Below are positions 9,817-18,305 of a stretch of 64,000 bases of DNA, in pieces; position 1 is the stretch's first letter; every line of letters begins with the position of its first letter. The notes under the pieces were generated by a model. The model saw nothing but the letters and a program-made list of their open reading frames with translations. It ran no database searches and was not told the origin of the DNA. Both the position numbers and the translations under genes were made by a program. Origin of the DNA: Amnibacterium endophyticum (GTDB taxonomy: Bacteria > Actinomycetota > Actinomycetes > Actinomycetales > Microbacteriaceae); assembly GCF_042680685.1 (NCBI RefSeq), contig NZ_JBHUEA010000005.1:94308-158307 (forward strand), in the 5' to 3' direction.

Positions 9817-10230
9817 TCAGGAGGTGGTGCGGTCCGCGTACTCGTCGAGCTGGCGCGGGCCGAAGGCGTCGGGCAGCACCTGGGCGATGGTGCGGATGCC
9901 GCTGACGGTGTCGAGCAGCATCCCGGGGGCGGCGTGCTCGGCGAGCAGCTGACGGCAGCGGCCGCACGGCATCAGCGTGCGCCCCTCCCCGTCCACGCAG
10001 GCGAAGGCCGTGAGCAGGCCGCCGCCCGTCATGGCCAGCTGCGACACCATCGAGCACTCGGCGCAGAGCGTCACGCCGTACGAGGCGTTCTCCACGTTGC
10101 AGCCGCTGACCACGCGCCCGTCCTCGACGAGCGCCGCGGCGCCCACGGGGAAGTGCGAGTAGGGCACGTACGCGTGCGCCATCGCCGCCCGCGCGGCCTC
10201 CCGGAGCCCGTCCCAGTCCACGTCCGTCAT
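9817..10230 (-). CDS. cdd: Cytidine deaminase
   Basis: A 137-residue zinc enzyme that converts cytidine and deoxycytidine to the uridine forms. The conserved substrate motif GCNVENASYGVTLCAE contains the zinc cysteine and the catalytic glutamate, and PCGRCRQ supplies the two remaining zinc cysteines. The length matches the small homotetrameric class. Its product uridine is handled by phosphorylases such as the DeoA encoded in the same salvage block. Confidence 0.96.
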   Translation of the reverse strand: MTDVDWDGLREAARAAMAHAYVPYSHFPVGAAALVEDGRVVSGCNVENASYGVTLCAECSMVSQLAMTGGGLLTAFACVDGEGRTLMPCGRCRQLLAEHAAPGMLLDTVSGIRTIAQVLPDAFGPRQLDEYADRTTS

Positions 10231-10274
10231 GCCCACATCCTGCCCGGATCCGCCTCGCGGCGGAGCGGGTCGGA

Positions 10275-11426
10275 TCAGAGGACGTCGGTGCGGCCCGAGA
10301 TCTTCAGCGCGTCGACGACGCTCTTGACCCGCTGCGCGTGCTCGCTCGTGGTGACGAGCAGCGCGTCCTCGGTGTCGACGACCACGATGTTCTCGACGCC
10401 GATCAGTGTGATGAGCCGGTCGCGGTCGGTCACCACGACGCCGCTCGACGAGTCGGCGAGCACCCGGGCGTGCTCCCCGAGGATCGCGAGGTCGCTCGTC
10501 CGGCCGCCGGACTGCATCTTCGCGATCGAGGCGAAGTCGCCCACGTCGTCCCACGAGAAGTCGCCCTCGATGACCGCGAGGCGCCCCTCGGCGGCTGCGG
10601 GCTCGGCGACGGAGTAGTCGATCGCGATCTTCTCGAGCCCCGGCCACACCTGGTCGACGACGGCGCCGCGCTCGGGGGTGTCCCACGCCTCCGCGAGGCG
10701 GCGCAGCCCGGCGACGAGGTCGGGCTTCGTCTTCGCCATCTCGTCGAGCAGGACGTCCGCCCGGCTGATGAACATGCCGGCGTTCCAGACGTGGCGGCCG
10801 GAGTCCACGTACTGCCGCGCGGTCTCGAGGTCGGGCTTCTCGACGAAGCGGGTGACGGCGAGGGCGCTCGGGGCGCCCGGCACCTCCAGGCGCTCGCCGG
10901 CCTCGATGTAGCCGAAGCCGATCGCGGGCTCGGTGGGCACGATGCCGATGGTGGCGATGTAGCCGGCGTCCGCGACCGAGATCGCCTCGACGATCGCGCG
11001 GCGGAAGCGGCGCACGTCGTTGATCACGTGGTCCGCGGCGAAGGAGCCGATGATGACGCCCGGCTCGCGGCGCTCGAGGATCGCGGCGGCCAGCCCGATG
11101 GCGGCGGACGAGTCCTTGGGCTCGCTCTCGAGCACGACGTTGCGGTCGGCGAGCTGCGGCAGCTGCTGCTCGACGGCGGCGCGATGCGCGCGGCCCGTCA
11201 CGACCATGACCCGGTCGGGGCCCGCGATGGGCGCGAGGCGGTCCCAGGTGCCGCGCAGCAGCGTCTGGCCGCTGCCCGTCAGGTCGTGGAGGAACTTCGG
11301 GGCGTCGGCGCGGGAGAGCGGCCAGAGCCGCGAACCGATCCCGCCCGCCGGGATGACGGCGTAGAACCGCTCGACCGCCTCCGGCTCCGTGCCGCGACCG
11401 GCCCAGCGCATCGTCCCGTCCGTCAT
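10275..11426 (-). CDS. manC: Mannose-1-phosphate guanylyltransferase
   Basis: A 383-residue nucleotidyltransferase that makes GDP-mannose from mannose 1-phosphate and GTP. The signature AVIPAGGIGSRLWPLSR, about 20 residues in, is the nucleotide-binding loop, and FVEKP appears in the middle as in GDP-mannose pyrophosphorylases. The long bacterial C-terminal isomerase domain is absent, so it is monofunctional. ATG at 11426 is preferred because a TACAGT box (11434-11439) ends 7 nt upstream. It would supply GDP-mannose for cell-wall glycans. Confidence 0.9.
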   Translation of the reverse strand: MTDGTMRWAGRGTEPEAVERFYAVIPAGGIGSRLWPLSRADAPKFLHDLTGSGQTLLRGTWDRLAPIAGPDRVMVVTGRAHRAAVEQQLPQLADRNVVLESEPKDSSAAIGLAAAILERREPGVIIGSFAADHVINDVRRFRRAIVEAISVADAGYIATIGIVPTEPAIGFGYIEAGERLEVPGAPSALAVTRFVEKPDLETARQYVDSGRHVWNAGMFISRADVLLDEMAKTKPDLVAGLRRLAEAWDTPERGAVVDQVWPGLEKIAIDYSVAEPAAAEGRLAVIEGDFSWDDVGDFASIAKMQSGGRTSDLAILGEHARVLADSSSGVVVTDRDRLITLIGVENIVVVDTEDALLVTTSEHAQRVKSVVDALKISGRTDVL

Positions 11427-11433
11427 GGGCGCC

Positions 11434-11439
11434 ACTGTA
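11434..11439 (-). promoter_or_regulatory. -10 box TACAGT of manC (leaderless)
   Basis: TACAGT on the minus strand, 7 nt before the ATG of manC. Confidence 0.5.
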
Positions 11440-11568
11440 GTGACGGGCCCGTCGCCCGGACCTTTCCCAGTCAAGGGGGCGCGCCATCAGGGCCGGGGGC
11501 GCCGTCGCCGTCGGCGCGCCGCCGTAAGATCGTCTGCCGCACGGGTCCGACGAGGGAGGGTGCAACAG

Positions 11569-12003
11569 ATGGTGTCTTTGAGGCCGTCACCGCCGCCGGT
11601 GACCAAGCGCAGCGATCGGCTGCCGCGGCCCCCGGCGGGCACCGTCTACCGCGGTCACGAGGGCATGTGGTCCTGGGTGCTGCACCGCATCACGGGCATC
11701 GCGATCTTCTTCTTCCTGCTCGTGCACGTGCTCGACACCGCGCTGATCCGCGTCTCCCCCGAGGCGTACAACGGCGTCATCGCTCAGTACAAGAACCCGA
11801 TCATGGGCCTCGGCGAGATCGCGCTCGTCGGCGCCATCGTCTTCCACGCCTTCAACGGCCTGCGGATCATCCTGGTCGACTTCTGGAGCGTGGGCACGCG
11901 GTTCCAGCGCCAGATGTTCTGGATCGTCATCGGCCTCTGGGTCGTCGTCATGGCGGGCTTCGTGCCGCGCCAGCTGTTCGTGATCATCTCGGAGGTGCAG
12001 TGA
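11569..12003 (+). CDS. sdhC: Succinate dehydrogenase cytochrome b556 subunit
   Basis: A 144-residue membrane anchor with three hydrophobic segments. The motif GMWSWVLHRITGIAIFFFLL is the SdhC signature (Ser, Arg and His near the quinone and haem sites). The ATG has a GAGGGAGGG ribosome site upstream. A TAAGAT hexamer at 11525-11530 may be the operon's -10, but no good -35 is seen. First gene of a coupled sdhCDAB operon. Complex II oxidises succinate to fumarate and reduces menaquinone. Confidence 0.95.
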   Translation: MVSLRPSPPPVTKRSDRLPRPPAGTVYRGHEGMWSWVLHRITGIAIFFFLLVHVLDTALIRVSPEAYNGVIAQYKNPIMGLGEIALVGAIVFHAFNGLRIILVDFWSVGTRFQRQMFWIVIGLWVVVMAGFVPRQLFVIISEVQ

Positions 12004-12458
12004 TGGCGACGACCTACGCCGCCCCCCGCTCCCCCGCTCCCACGCACCCGAACCGCCGGTTCAACGTGGAGAAGTGGGGCTGGATCTACATGCGCGTCTC
12101 CGGCGTCGTGCTGGTCGTGCTGATCTTCGGCCACCTCTTCGTGAACCTGATCTCGGGCGACGGGGTCAAGCAGATCGACTTCGCCTTCATCGCGGGCAAG
12201 TACGCGACGCCGTTCTGGCAGGTCTGGGACGTGCTGATGCTGTGGCTGGCCCTGATCCACGGCGCCAACGGCATGCGCACCATCACGAACGACTACGTCG
12301 TGGCCCCGGCCGCGAACCGGCTGCTGAAGGGCGCCATCGCGGTCGCGGCGGCGCTGCTCATCGTCCTCGGCACGATGGTCGTCTTCACCTTCGACCCGTG
12401 CCCCGCGAACGGCACGGCGGAGAACCTGCCCGCCTTCTGCTCGGCGGTGGCGCGATGA
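12003..12458 (+). CDS. sdhD: Succinate dehydrogenase hydrophobic membrane anchor
   Basis: A 151-residue anchor subunit with three membrane helices. Conserved HLFVNLISGDG and ALIHGANGMR segments supply the second haem histidine and quinone-site residues. The start codon overlaps the sdhC stop (TGATG), so translation is coupled. It pairs with SdhC to hold the SdhAB catalytic part at the membrane. Confidence 0.93.
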   Translation: MATTYAAPRSPAPTHPNRRFNVEKWGWIYMRVSGVVLVVLIFGHLFVNLISGDGVKQIDFAFIAGKYATPFWQVWDVLMLWLALIHGANGMRTITNDYVVAPAANRLLKGAIAVAAALLIVLGTMVVFTFDPCPANGTAENLPAFCSAVAR

Positions 12459-12568
12459 CCGCCGCGCGCCCGGACTGGACGGGCCCCATTAGGAAGGTCG
12501 CTGCGCGTCTCGGCCCGCAGGACCGGCAGTCGAGCCCGGCCGGGCGGCAGCGCGACCCGCAGGAGACC

Positions 12569-14389
12569 ATGTCCTGGACCGACGACGGCCCCGACGAGCG
12601 CACGATCGACGGGATCCACTACCACCGGCACGACGTCGTGATCGTGGGCGCAGGCGGCGCGGGCATGCGCGCCGCCATCGAGGCCGGCCCCAAGGCGAAG
12701 ACCGCCGTCATCACGAAGCTCTACCCCACCCGCTCCCACACGGGCGCGGCGCAGGGCGGCATGGCCGCCGCGCTCGCGAACGTGGAGGAGGACAGCTGGG
12801 AGTGGCACACCTTCGACACGGTGAAGGGCGGCGACTACCTGGTCGACCAGGACGCCGCCGAGATCCTGGCGAAGGAGGCCATCGACGCGGTCATCGACCT
12901 CGAGAACATGGGGCTGCCGTTCAACCGGACGCCCGAGGGGAAGATCGACCAGCGCCGCTTCGGCGGCCACACGGCGGACCACGGCAAGACCCCGGTCCGC
13001 CGGGCCTGCTACGCCGCGGACCGCACCGGCCACATGATCCTGCAGACGCTCTACCAGAACTGCGTCAAGGCGGGCATCGACTTCTACAACGAGTACTACG
13101 CCCTCGACCTCGCGATGACCGAGGTGATGGAGGGCGGGAAGCTCGTGAAGCGGCCGTCCGGCGTCGTCGCGTACGAGCTGGCGACCGGCGAGATCCACGT
13201 CTTCCAGGCGAAGTCGATCGTGTTCGCGACCGGCGGGTTCGGCAAGGTCTACAAGACGACCTCGAACGCGCACACCCTCACCGGTGACGGCGTCGGGATC
13301 ATCTGGCGCAAGGGCCTGCCGCTCGAGGACATGGAGTTCTTCCAGTTCCACCCGACCGGCCTCGCGAAGCTCGGCATCCTGCTGACCGAGGGCGCCCGCG
13401 GCGAGGGCGCGATCCTCCGCAACGCGTCGGGCGAGCGGTTCATGGAGCGCTACGCGCCGACGATCAAGGACCTGGCTCCGCGCGACATCGTCAGCCGGTG
13501 CATGGTGCAGGAGGTCGCGGAGGGCCGCGGTGCCGGCCCGCTGAAGGACTACGTGCTGCTCGACTGCACGCACCTCGGCGCGGAGGTCCTCGAGACCAAG
13601 CTGCCGGACATCACCGAGTTCGCCCGCACCTACCTCGGCGTCGATCCCGTCGTCGAGCCGGTGCCCGTCATGCCGACCGCGCACTACGCGATGGGCGGCA
13701 TCCCGACGAACGTGAAGGCGGAGGTGCTGTCCGACAACGACACCGTCGTCCCGGGCCTGTACGCCGCCGGCGAGTGCGCCTGCGTGTCGGTCCACGGGTC
13801 GAACCGCCTCGGCACGAACTCCCTGCTCGACATCAACGTGTTCGGCAAGCGCGCCGGCAACAACGCGGTCGAGTACGCGCGGACGGCGTCCTTCATCCCG
13901 CTGCCGAAGGACCCGGCGAAGGGCATCCTCGAGCTCGTCGAGCAGCTGCGATCCTCGACGGGGACCGAGCGGATCGCGGACCTGCGGCGCGAGCTGCAGG
14001 ACAACATGGACGCGTCCGCGCAGGTGTTCCGCACCGACGAGTCGCTCGCCAAGGTGACCGAGATCATCCACGGGCTGCGCGAGCGGTACCGGAACATCGC
14101 GATCCAGGACAAGGGCAAGCGGTTCAACACCGACCTGCTCGAGGCGATCGAGCTCGGCTTCCTGCTCGACCTCGCGGAGGTGGTCGTCTACTCGGCGCGC
14201 AACCGCAAGGAGAGCCGCGGCGGGCACATGCGCGACGACTACCCGAAGCGCGACGACGAGAACTACATGAAGCACACGATGGCGTACCTGACCGGGGACC
14301 CCCACAGCTCGACCGCGGAGGACCACATCCAGCTGGACTGGAAGCCGGTCGTGATCACGCGTTACCAGCCGATGGAGCGGAAGTACTGA
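12569..14389 (+). CDS. sdhA: Succinate dehydrogenase flavoprotein subunit
   Basis: A 606-residue catalytic subunit with covalent FAD. The FAD-binding VIVGAGGAGMRAAIE lies near the N-terminus, followed by SHTGAAQGGMAAAL with the flavin-linking His, then HPTGL and the C-terminal YSARNRKESRGGHMRDDYP. The start at 12569 follows AGGAG (12561-12565) and gives the normal family length. An in-frame ATG at 12455 overlaps the sdhD stop and would add 38 Arg/Pro-rich residues that look non-conserved, so it is less likely but not excluded. Confidence 0.96.
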   Translation: MSWTDDGPDERTIDGIHYHRHDVVIVGAGGAGMRAAIEAGPKAKTAVITKLYPTRSHTGAAQGGMAAALANVEEDSWEWHTFDTVKGGDYLVDQDAAEILAKEAIDAVIDLENMGLPFNRTPEGKIDQRRFGGHTADHGKTPVRRACYAADRTGHMILQTLYQNCVKAGIDFYNEYYALDLAMTEVMEGGKLVKRPSGVVAYELATGEIHVFQAKSIVFATGGFGKVYKTTSNAHTLTGDGVGIIWRKGLPLEDMEFFQFHPTGLAKLGILLTEGARGEGAILRNASGERFMERYAPTIKDLAPRDIVSRCMVQEVAEGRGAGPLKDYVLLDCTHLGAEVLETKLPDITEFARTYLGVDPVVEPVPVMPTAHYAMGGIPTNVKAEVLSDNDTVVPGLYAAGECACVSVHGSNRLGTNSLLDINVFGKRAGNNAVEYARTASFIPLPKDPAKGILELVEQLRSSTGTERIADLRRELQDNMDASAQVFRTDESLAKVTEIIHGLRERYRNIAIQDKGKRFNTDLLEAIELGFLLDLAEVVVYSARNRKESRGGHMRDDYPKRDDENYMKHTMAYLTGDPHSSTAEDHIQLDWKPVVITRYQPMERKY

Positions 14390-15198
14390 TGACGACGACG
14401 CAGACCGTGGCCATGCCCGGGGTCACCGACGCCGTGATGAACCCGGCGGTGAAGCGGAGGCCGGCCGCGGGGTTCGCCACGATCACGCTGATCATCCGCC
14501 GGTTCGACCCCGACGTGGACACCGAGCCGCGCTGGCAGGACTACGACGTCGACGTGCTGCCGACCGACCGCATCCTCGACGCCCTGCACGCGATCAAGTG
14601 GGACCAGGACGGGTCGCTGACCTTCCGCCGGTCGTGCGCGCACGGCGTCTGCGGCTCCGACGCGATGCGGATCAACGGCCGCAACCGGCTGGCCTGCAAG
14701 ACGCTGGTGAAGGACCTCGACACGTCGAAGCCGATCTACGTCGAGGCCATCAAGGGCCTGCCGCTCGAGAAGGACCTCGTCGTCGACATGGAGCCCTTCT
14801 TCGAGTCGTTCCGGCAGGTGCAGCCGTTCCTGCAGGCGGGCACCGCGCCGCAGGGCGGCCGCGAGCGCCTGCAGTCCTCGGCGGACCGGGAGCGCTTCGA
14901 CGACACGACGAAGTGCATCCTCTGCGCCGCGTGCACGACCAGCTGCCCGGTGTTCTGGACCGACGGCCAGTACTTCGGCCCGGCCGCGATCGTGAACGCG
15001 CACCGCTTCATCTTCGACAGCCGTGACGACGCCGCCGACGTGCGCCTCGACATCCTGAACGACCGCGAGGGCGTGTGGCGCTGCCGCACGACCTTCAACT
15101 GCACGGAGGCGTGCCCGCGCGGGATCGAGATCACGAAGGCGATCAGCGAGGTCAAGTCGGCGATGATGCGCAGCCCGGAGGCCGTCCGCATCGCGTGA
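14389..15198 (+). CDS. sdhB: Succinate dehydrogenase iron-sulfur subunit
   Basis: A 269-residue electron-transfer subunit. The plant-type ferredoxin cluster ligands are in RRSCAHGVCGSDAMRINGRNR with a later Cys. The C-terminal half has CILCAACTTSCP and CTEACPRGIEI for the [4Fe-4S] and [3Fe-4S] clusters. The ATG overlaps the sdhA stop. Electrons pass from the SdhA flavin through its three clusters to the quinone. Confidence 0.97.
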   Translation: MTTTQTVAMPGVTDAVMNPAVKRRPAAGFATITLIIRRFDPDVDTEPRWQDYDVDVLPTDRILDALHAIKWDQDGSLTFRRSCAHGVCGSDAMRINGRNRLACKTLVKDLDTSKPIYVEAIKGLPLEKDLVVDMEPFFESFRQVQPFLQAGTAPQGGRERLQSSADRERFDDTTKCILCAACTTSCPVFWTDGQYFGPAAIVNAHRFIFDSRDDAADVRLDILNDREGVWRCRTTFNCTEACPRGIEITKAISEVKSAMMRSPEAVRIA

Positions 15199-15204
15199 CC
15201 GGCG

Positions 15205-15269
15205 GACGTCGCGCCCTCGACCCTCCGCGAGCCGGGCGCGACGTCCCACCGTCCGACCGGCTCGCGGAG
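15205..15269 (+). terminator. Interleaved inverted repeats behind sdhB
   Basis: Two perfect inverted repeats interlock. One is a 12-bp pair (15205-15216 with 15234-15245), the other a 13-bp pair (15223-15235 with 15257-15269). They share 2 nt, so the hairpins compete or form a pseudoknot-like fold. Position suggests the end of the sdh transcript. Confidence 0.6.
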
Positions 15270-15325
15270 GATCGGGGGACGACGATGACCGGCTCGGGCA
15301 TGGACGACGCGGGGATCCGGCGCGC

Positions 15326-16546
15326 ATGACCGTCGAGCTCGCCCCGGACGACCCGCGGCTCGAGGTGCCGCTCGGGAGCCGCGTGTTCCACGCCGGCATG
15401 CCGAAGACCGGGACCACCGCGCTGCAGCGGACGCTCGCCGCGCAGCGGGGCGAGCTCCTCGCGCACGGGACTCGCTACCCCGGTTCCGCGACCTCCTTCA
15501 ACCACCGGCGGGCGCTCTACGCGGCCCTCGACCGGCCGCTCAGCTGGAGCGGGCGCGACGACGTGGTCCCCGGCCGCGAGCGGTGGACGCGACTGGTCGA
15601 CGAGGTCGCGGCGGACCGCAGCAACCGGGTGCTCATCAGCGTGGAGACGTTGAGCGAGAGCCCGGCCGACGGGCTGCGCCGGATCCTCGAGGAGCTGAAG
15701 GGCGAGGCGCACGTCGTCCTGACCCTCCGCAGCCTCCCCGCCCAGCTCGCCTCGTCCTGGCAGCAGTACCTGAAGTCGGGGTTGACGACCGGCTTCGACG
15801 CCTGGCTCCGGCAGGTGCTCGACGACGGCCGGACGCCGAAGGTGACGAAGAGCTTCCGCGTGCGCAGCGACGTCGACGCGCTCGTCGGCAAGTGGGCCGG
15901 CCTCGTCGGGGAGGAGCGCGTCACCCTGGTCGTGCTCGACCCGCAGGACCGCGCGCTGCTGCCCCGGGCATTCGAGTCGACCCTGGCGCTGCCGAGCGGC
16001 ATGCTGGAGCCGCACGACGAGGTCACGGGGGTCAACCGCTCGTTCACCTGGGGCGAGGCCGAGCTGCTCCGGGAGATCAACCGGCGCATCCGGGACCGGG
16101 ACGTGCGCTGGCCGGACTACGAGCGACTCGTGCGGGGCGGCATGGTCGACCGCCTGCTCGACCTGCGCGTCCCCGGCCCGCACGAGCAGCGGATCGTGCC
16201 GCCGGCCTGGGCGGTCGAGCGCATGGTCGGGTACGCGCAGCAGCAGATCGAGGCGCTGCGGCGGCGCCGCGTGCGGGTGGTGGGCGACCTGGCGCACCTC
16301 GCGACGCCGGTCGCCTCGTCGGACGGCGCCGAGGCGCCCGCCGAGGTCGCGGTCGACGCCGCCGCGGAGGCGGTGCTCGGCATGCTCTCCGCCGGGCTGG
16401 GCCGGGGGAACGACTTCGGCGACGTGCCCGCCAGGTCGCTCGACGACGTGCCGGCGTCCTCGCTCGCGCGCGCGCTCGCCGAGCGGGTGTCGCGCCGCGC
16501 GTCGACCGCGTCGAGGCGGATGGTCGACCGCGTCGTGAAGCGCTGA
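15326..16546 (+). CDS. Sulfotransferase-like protein
   Basis: A 406-residue soluble protein. Near the N-terminus FHAGMPKTGTTALQRTL matches the 5'-phosphosulfate loop of PAPS-dependent sulfotransferases (PKTGTT), and VVLTLRSLPAQLASSW resembles the 3'-phosphate-binding segment (Arg and Ser). These are the two cofactor sites, so transfer of sulfate to a glycan or lipid is plausible. The C-terminal 80 residues are Ala/Arg-rich and not recognised. No clear ribosome site precedes the ATG. The acceptor is unknown. Confidence 0.65.
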   Translation: MTVELAPDDPRLEVPLGSRVFHAGMPKTGTTALQRTLAAQRGELLAHGTRYPGSATSFNHRRALYAALDRPLSWSGRDDVVPGRERWTRLVDEVAADRSNRVLISVETLSESPADGLRRILEELKGEAHVVLTLRSLPAQLASSWQQYLKSGLTTGFDAWLRQVLDDGRTPKVTKSFRVRSDVDALVGKWAGLVGEERVTLVVLDPQDRALLPRAFESTLALPSGMLEPHDEVTGVNRSFTWGEAELLREINRRIRDRDVRWPDYERLVRGGMVDRLLDLRVPGPHEQRIVPPAWAVERMVGYAQQQIEALRRRRVRVVGDLAHLATPVASSDGAEAPAEVAVDAAAEAVLGMLSAGLGRGNDFGDVPARSLDDVPASSLARALAERVSRRASTASRRMVDRVVKR

Positions 16547-16578
16547 CCGGCGGTCCGGCCGGTACCCGCCGCGCAGCA

Positions 16579-16616
16579 GGACGGGGTCGAGGAACCGCAG
16601 GTCCCCGACCCCGTCC
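16579..16616. terminator. Hairpin between convergent genes
   Basis: An 11-bp perfect stem (16579-16589 with 16606-16616) with a 16-nt loop lies between the stops of the sulfotransferase-like gene and the PhoX-type gene. Confidence 0.65.
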
Positions 16617-16621
16617 GCGGT

Positions 16622-18115
16622 TCAGCCCAGGTAGGTGCGCCAGGGTCCGCGGATCGCGAAGACGTGGCCCGGCTCCTGCACGTTCGCGAACAGCACGGTG
16701 CCGTCCGGGCTGAAGGCCGGGCCGGTCATCTCGCTGTAGACGTTCCCCTTCGCCTCGCTCTGCTCCTGCACGATGGCGTTGCGCGCGATCGCCTGCGCGC
16801 CCGTCGTCGCGTTCCAGGCGAGCACGTGGTTCGCGGTGTTGCCGTCCTCGGTGAGGATCAGGTCGCCGTAGGGCGACACGTGGCAGCCGTCGGGCCCGTC
16901 GAACGCGAGGTCGAGGCTGCGGCCGAGCGACTCCTCCCAGCCCGCCGTCTCCACGTGCAGCTGCTCGTTGTACGGGAAGTACGCCTTCAGGGTGAGCGTC
17001 TCGTCGGCGTAGTCGTAGTACCAGACCTGCCCGTCGTGCTTCGTCGCGTCGGTCGGCAGGTCGCCCGCGGCGAAGGCGAAGCTCGCGACGAAGTACATGC
17101 CGCGCCGGTCGCCCCAGGCGCCCTCGAGCTTCTTCGAGTGCGTGATCTCGCCGTCCGGGAACTGCTTGCGCAGCGACGTGGTGGTGGCGTGGCGGTCCGG
17201 GACCCGCTTCCAGCTGGTCCGGAAGGGGCGGCCGATCTCCGCCGAGGTGACGTAGGCGAGGTCCGGCAGCACGCTGCCGTCGTTCGTCAGCACGGCGAGC
17301 GCGTCCAGCCGTCCCGCGTCCCGGCCGAGCGACTCGGCGATGCGGGGCCGGAGGCGGTAGCCGGTCGGCGCGGTCCAGCGGTAGAGCAGCCCGGTCGGCC
17401 TGCTCGCGTCCTCGGTCAGGTAGACGCGGGTGCGGCTCGGCTCGACGACGACGGCCTCGTGCGGCGCGCGGCCCCACGCCTCGATCGGCTTCGGCACCTG
17501 CTGGTCGGGCCGGTCCGCGAACACCTCGAAGACGTAGCCGTGGTCCTTCGTGAACGAGCCGGTGCCGGCCTTCGCCTCCGTCTCCTCGCAGGTGAGCCAG
17601 GATCCCCACGGGGTCGGCCCGCCCGCGCAGTTGCTGACCGTGCCCGACAGCCCGACCCACTCCGCGACGCGCCGCCCGGTGGTCGTGGTCTCGATCACGG
17701 TGACACCGCCGCCTTCGGCGCCCGGGTCGTAGACGGTGCCCGCGACGGCAGGCACGAAGTTGCCGGTCTTCGAGGAGATCTCGTGGTTCTGGATCAGGCG
17801 CAGCCGCTGGCCGGAGCGCACCGCGACCGTGCCGTCCGGGCGGTCCGGGGTCTTCCCGATCGTCTTCCCGCGGCCGTCCTGCAGGTCGGTCACGCCCGAC
17901 TGCGCGACCACCTCGGCGCTGAAACCGCGCGGGAGCACGAGCTTCCCGCCCGCGGCGTACTCGGTCAGCGGCGGGAAGAGCTTCGCGATGGTGGAGCGCT
18001 TGCCCGCCGCGAGCGGCGCGGCCTGCGCGGCGTCCGCGCCGAGCGCGGTGCCGGCGACGGCGGAAGCGCCGAGCAGCGCGCCCCCGGACAGCAGTTGACG
18101 TCGGTCGAACGACAT
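16622..18115 (-). CDS. PhoX-type (DUF839) exported phosphatase-like protein
   Basis: A 497-residue protein with a twin-arginine leader (FDRRQLLSGGALLG, then AQA before cleavage), so it is exported folded. The body is a PhoX/DUF839 beta-propeller: the motifs IQNHEISS, CAGGPTPWGSWLTCEET and the late CHVSPYGDLILTEDG are typical and supply metal ligands. PhoX enzymes are calcium/iron alkaline phosphatases; phosphatase activity here is inferred from the family. The start follows a good GGAGG. It diverges from the secreted protein gene at 18306. Confidence 0.8.
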   Translation of the reverse strand: MSFDRRQLLSGGALLGASAVAGTALGADAAQAAPLAAGKRSTIAKLFPPLTEYAAGGKLVLPRGFSAEVVAQSGVTDLQDGRGKTIGKTPDRPDGTVAVRSGQRLRLIQNHEISSKTGNFVPAVAGTVYDPGAEGGGVTVIETTTTGRRVAEWVGLSGTVSNCAGGPTPWGSWLTCEETEAKAGTGSFTKDHGYVFEVFADRPDQQVPKPIEAWGRAPHEAVVVEPSRTRVYLTEDASRPTGLLYRWTAPTGYRLRPRIAESLGRDAGRLDALAVLTNDGSVLPDLAYVTSAEIGRPFRTSWKRVPDRHATTTSLRKQFPDGEITHSKKLEGAWGDRRGMYFVASFAFAAGDLPTDATKHDGQVWYYDYADETLTLKAYFPYNEQLHVETAGWEESLGRSLDLAFDGPDGCHVSPYGDLILTEDGNTANHVLAWNATTGAQAIARNAIVQEQSEAKGNVYSEMTGPAFSPDGTVLFANVQEPGHVFAIRGPWRTYLG

Positions 18116-18290
18116 GGATCCTCCAGGTGTCCCGGCCGGCGCCCCCGTCGGGCCGGCCTCGAGCGGCGGCAACGGTTCCGCCGCCGGGTGAACGGCCGAT
18201 GTCCTCGCCGCGCCCGACGGGTGAACCCGGAGCGGGCCGCGATGCGCCGCCCCCTCCGCGTGGCACACCCCCTGAGTGCGGGCCGCTCCC

Positions 18291-18296
18291 TACCGT
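18291..18296 (+). promoter_or_regulatory. Possible -10 box TACCGT for the 18306 gene
   Basis: TACCGT, with 9 nt to the ATG at 18306. The spacing is slightly longer than in the other leaderless candidates. Confidence 0.3.
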
Positions 18297-18305
18297 GACC
18301 GGACC

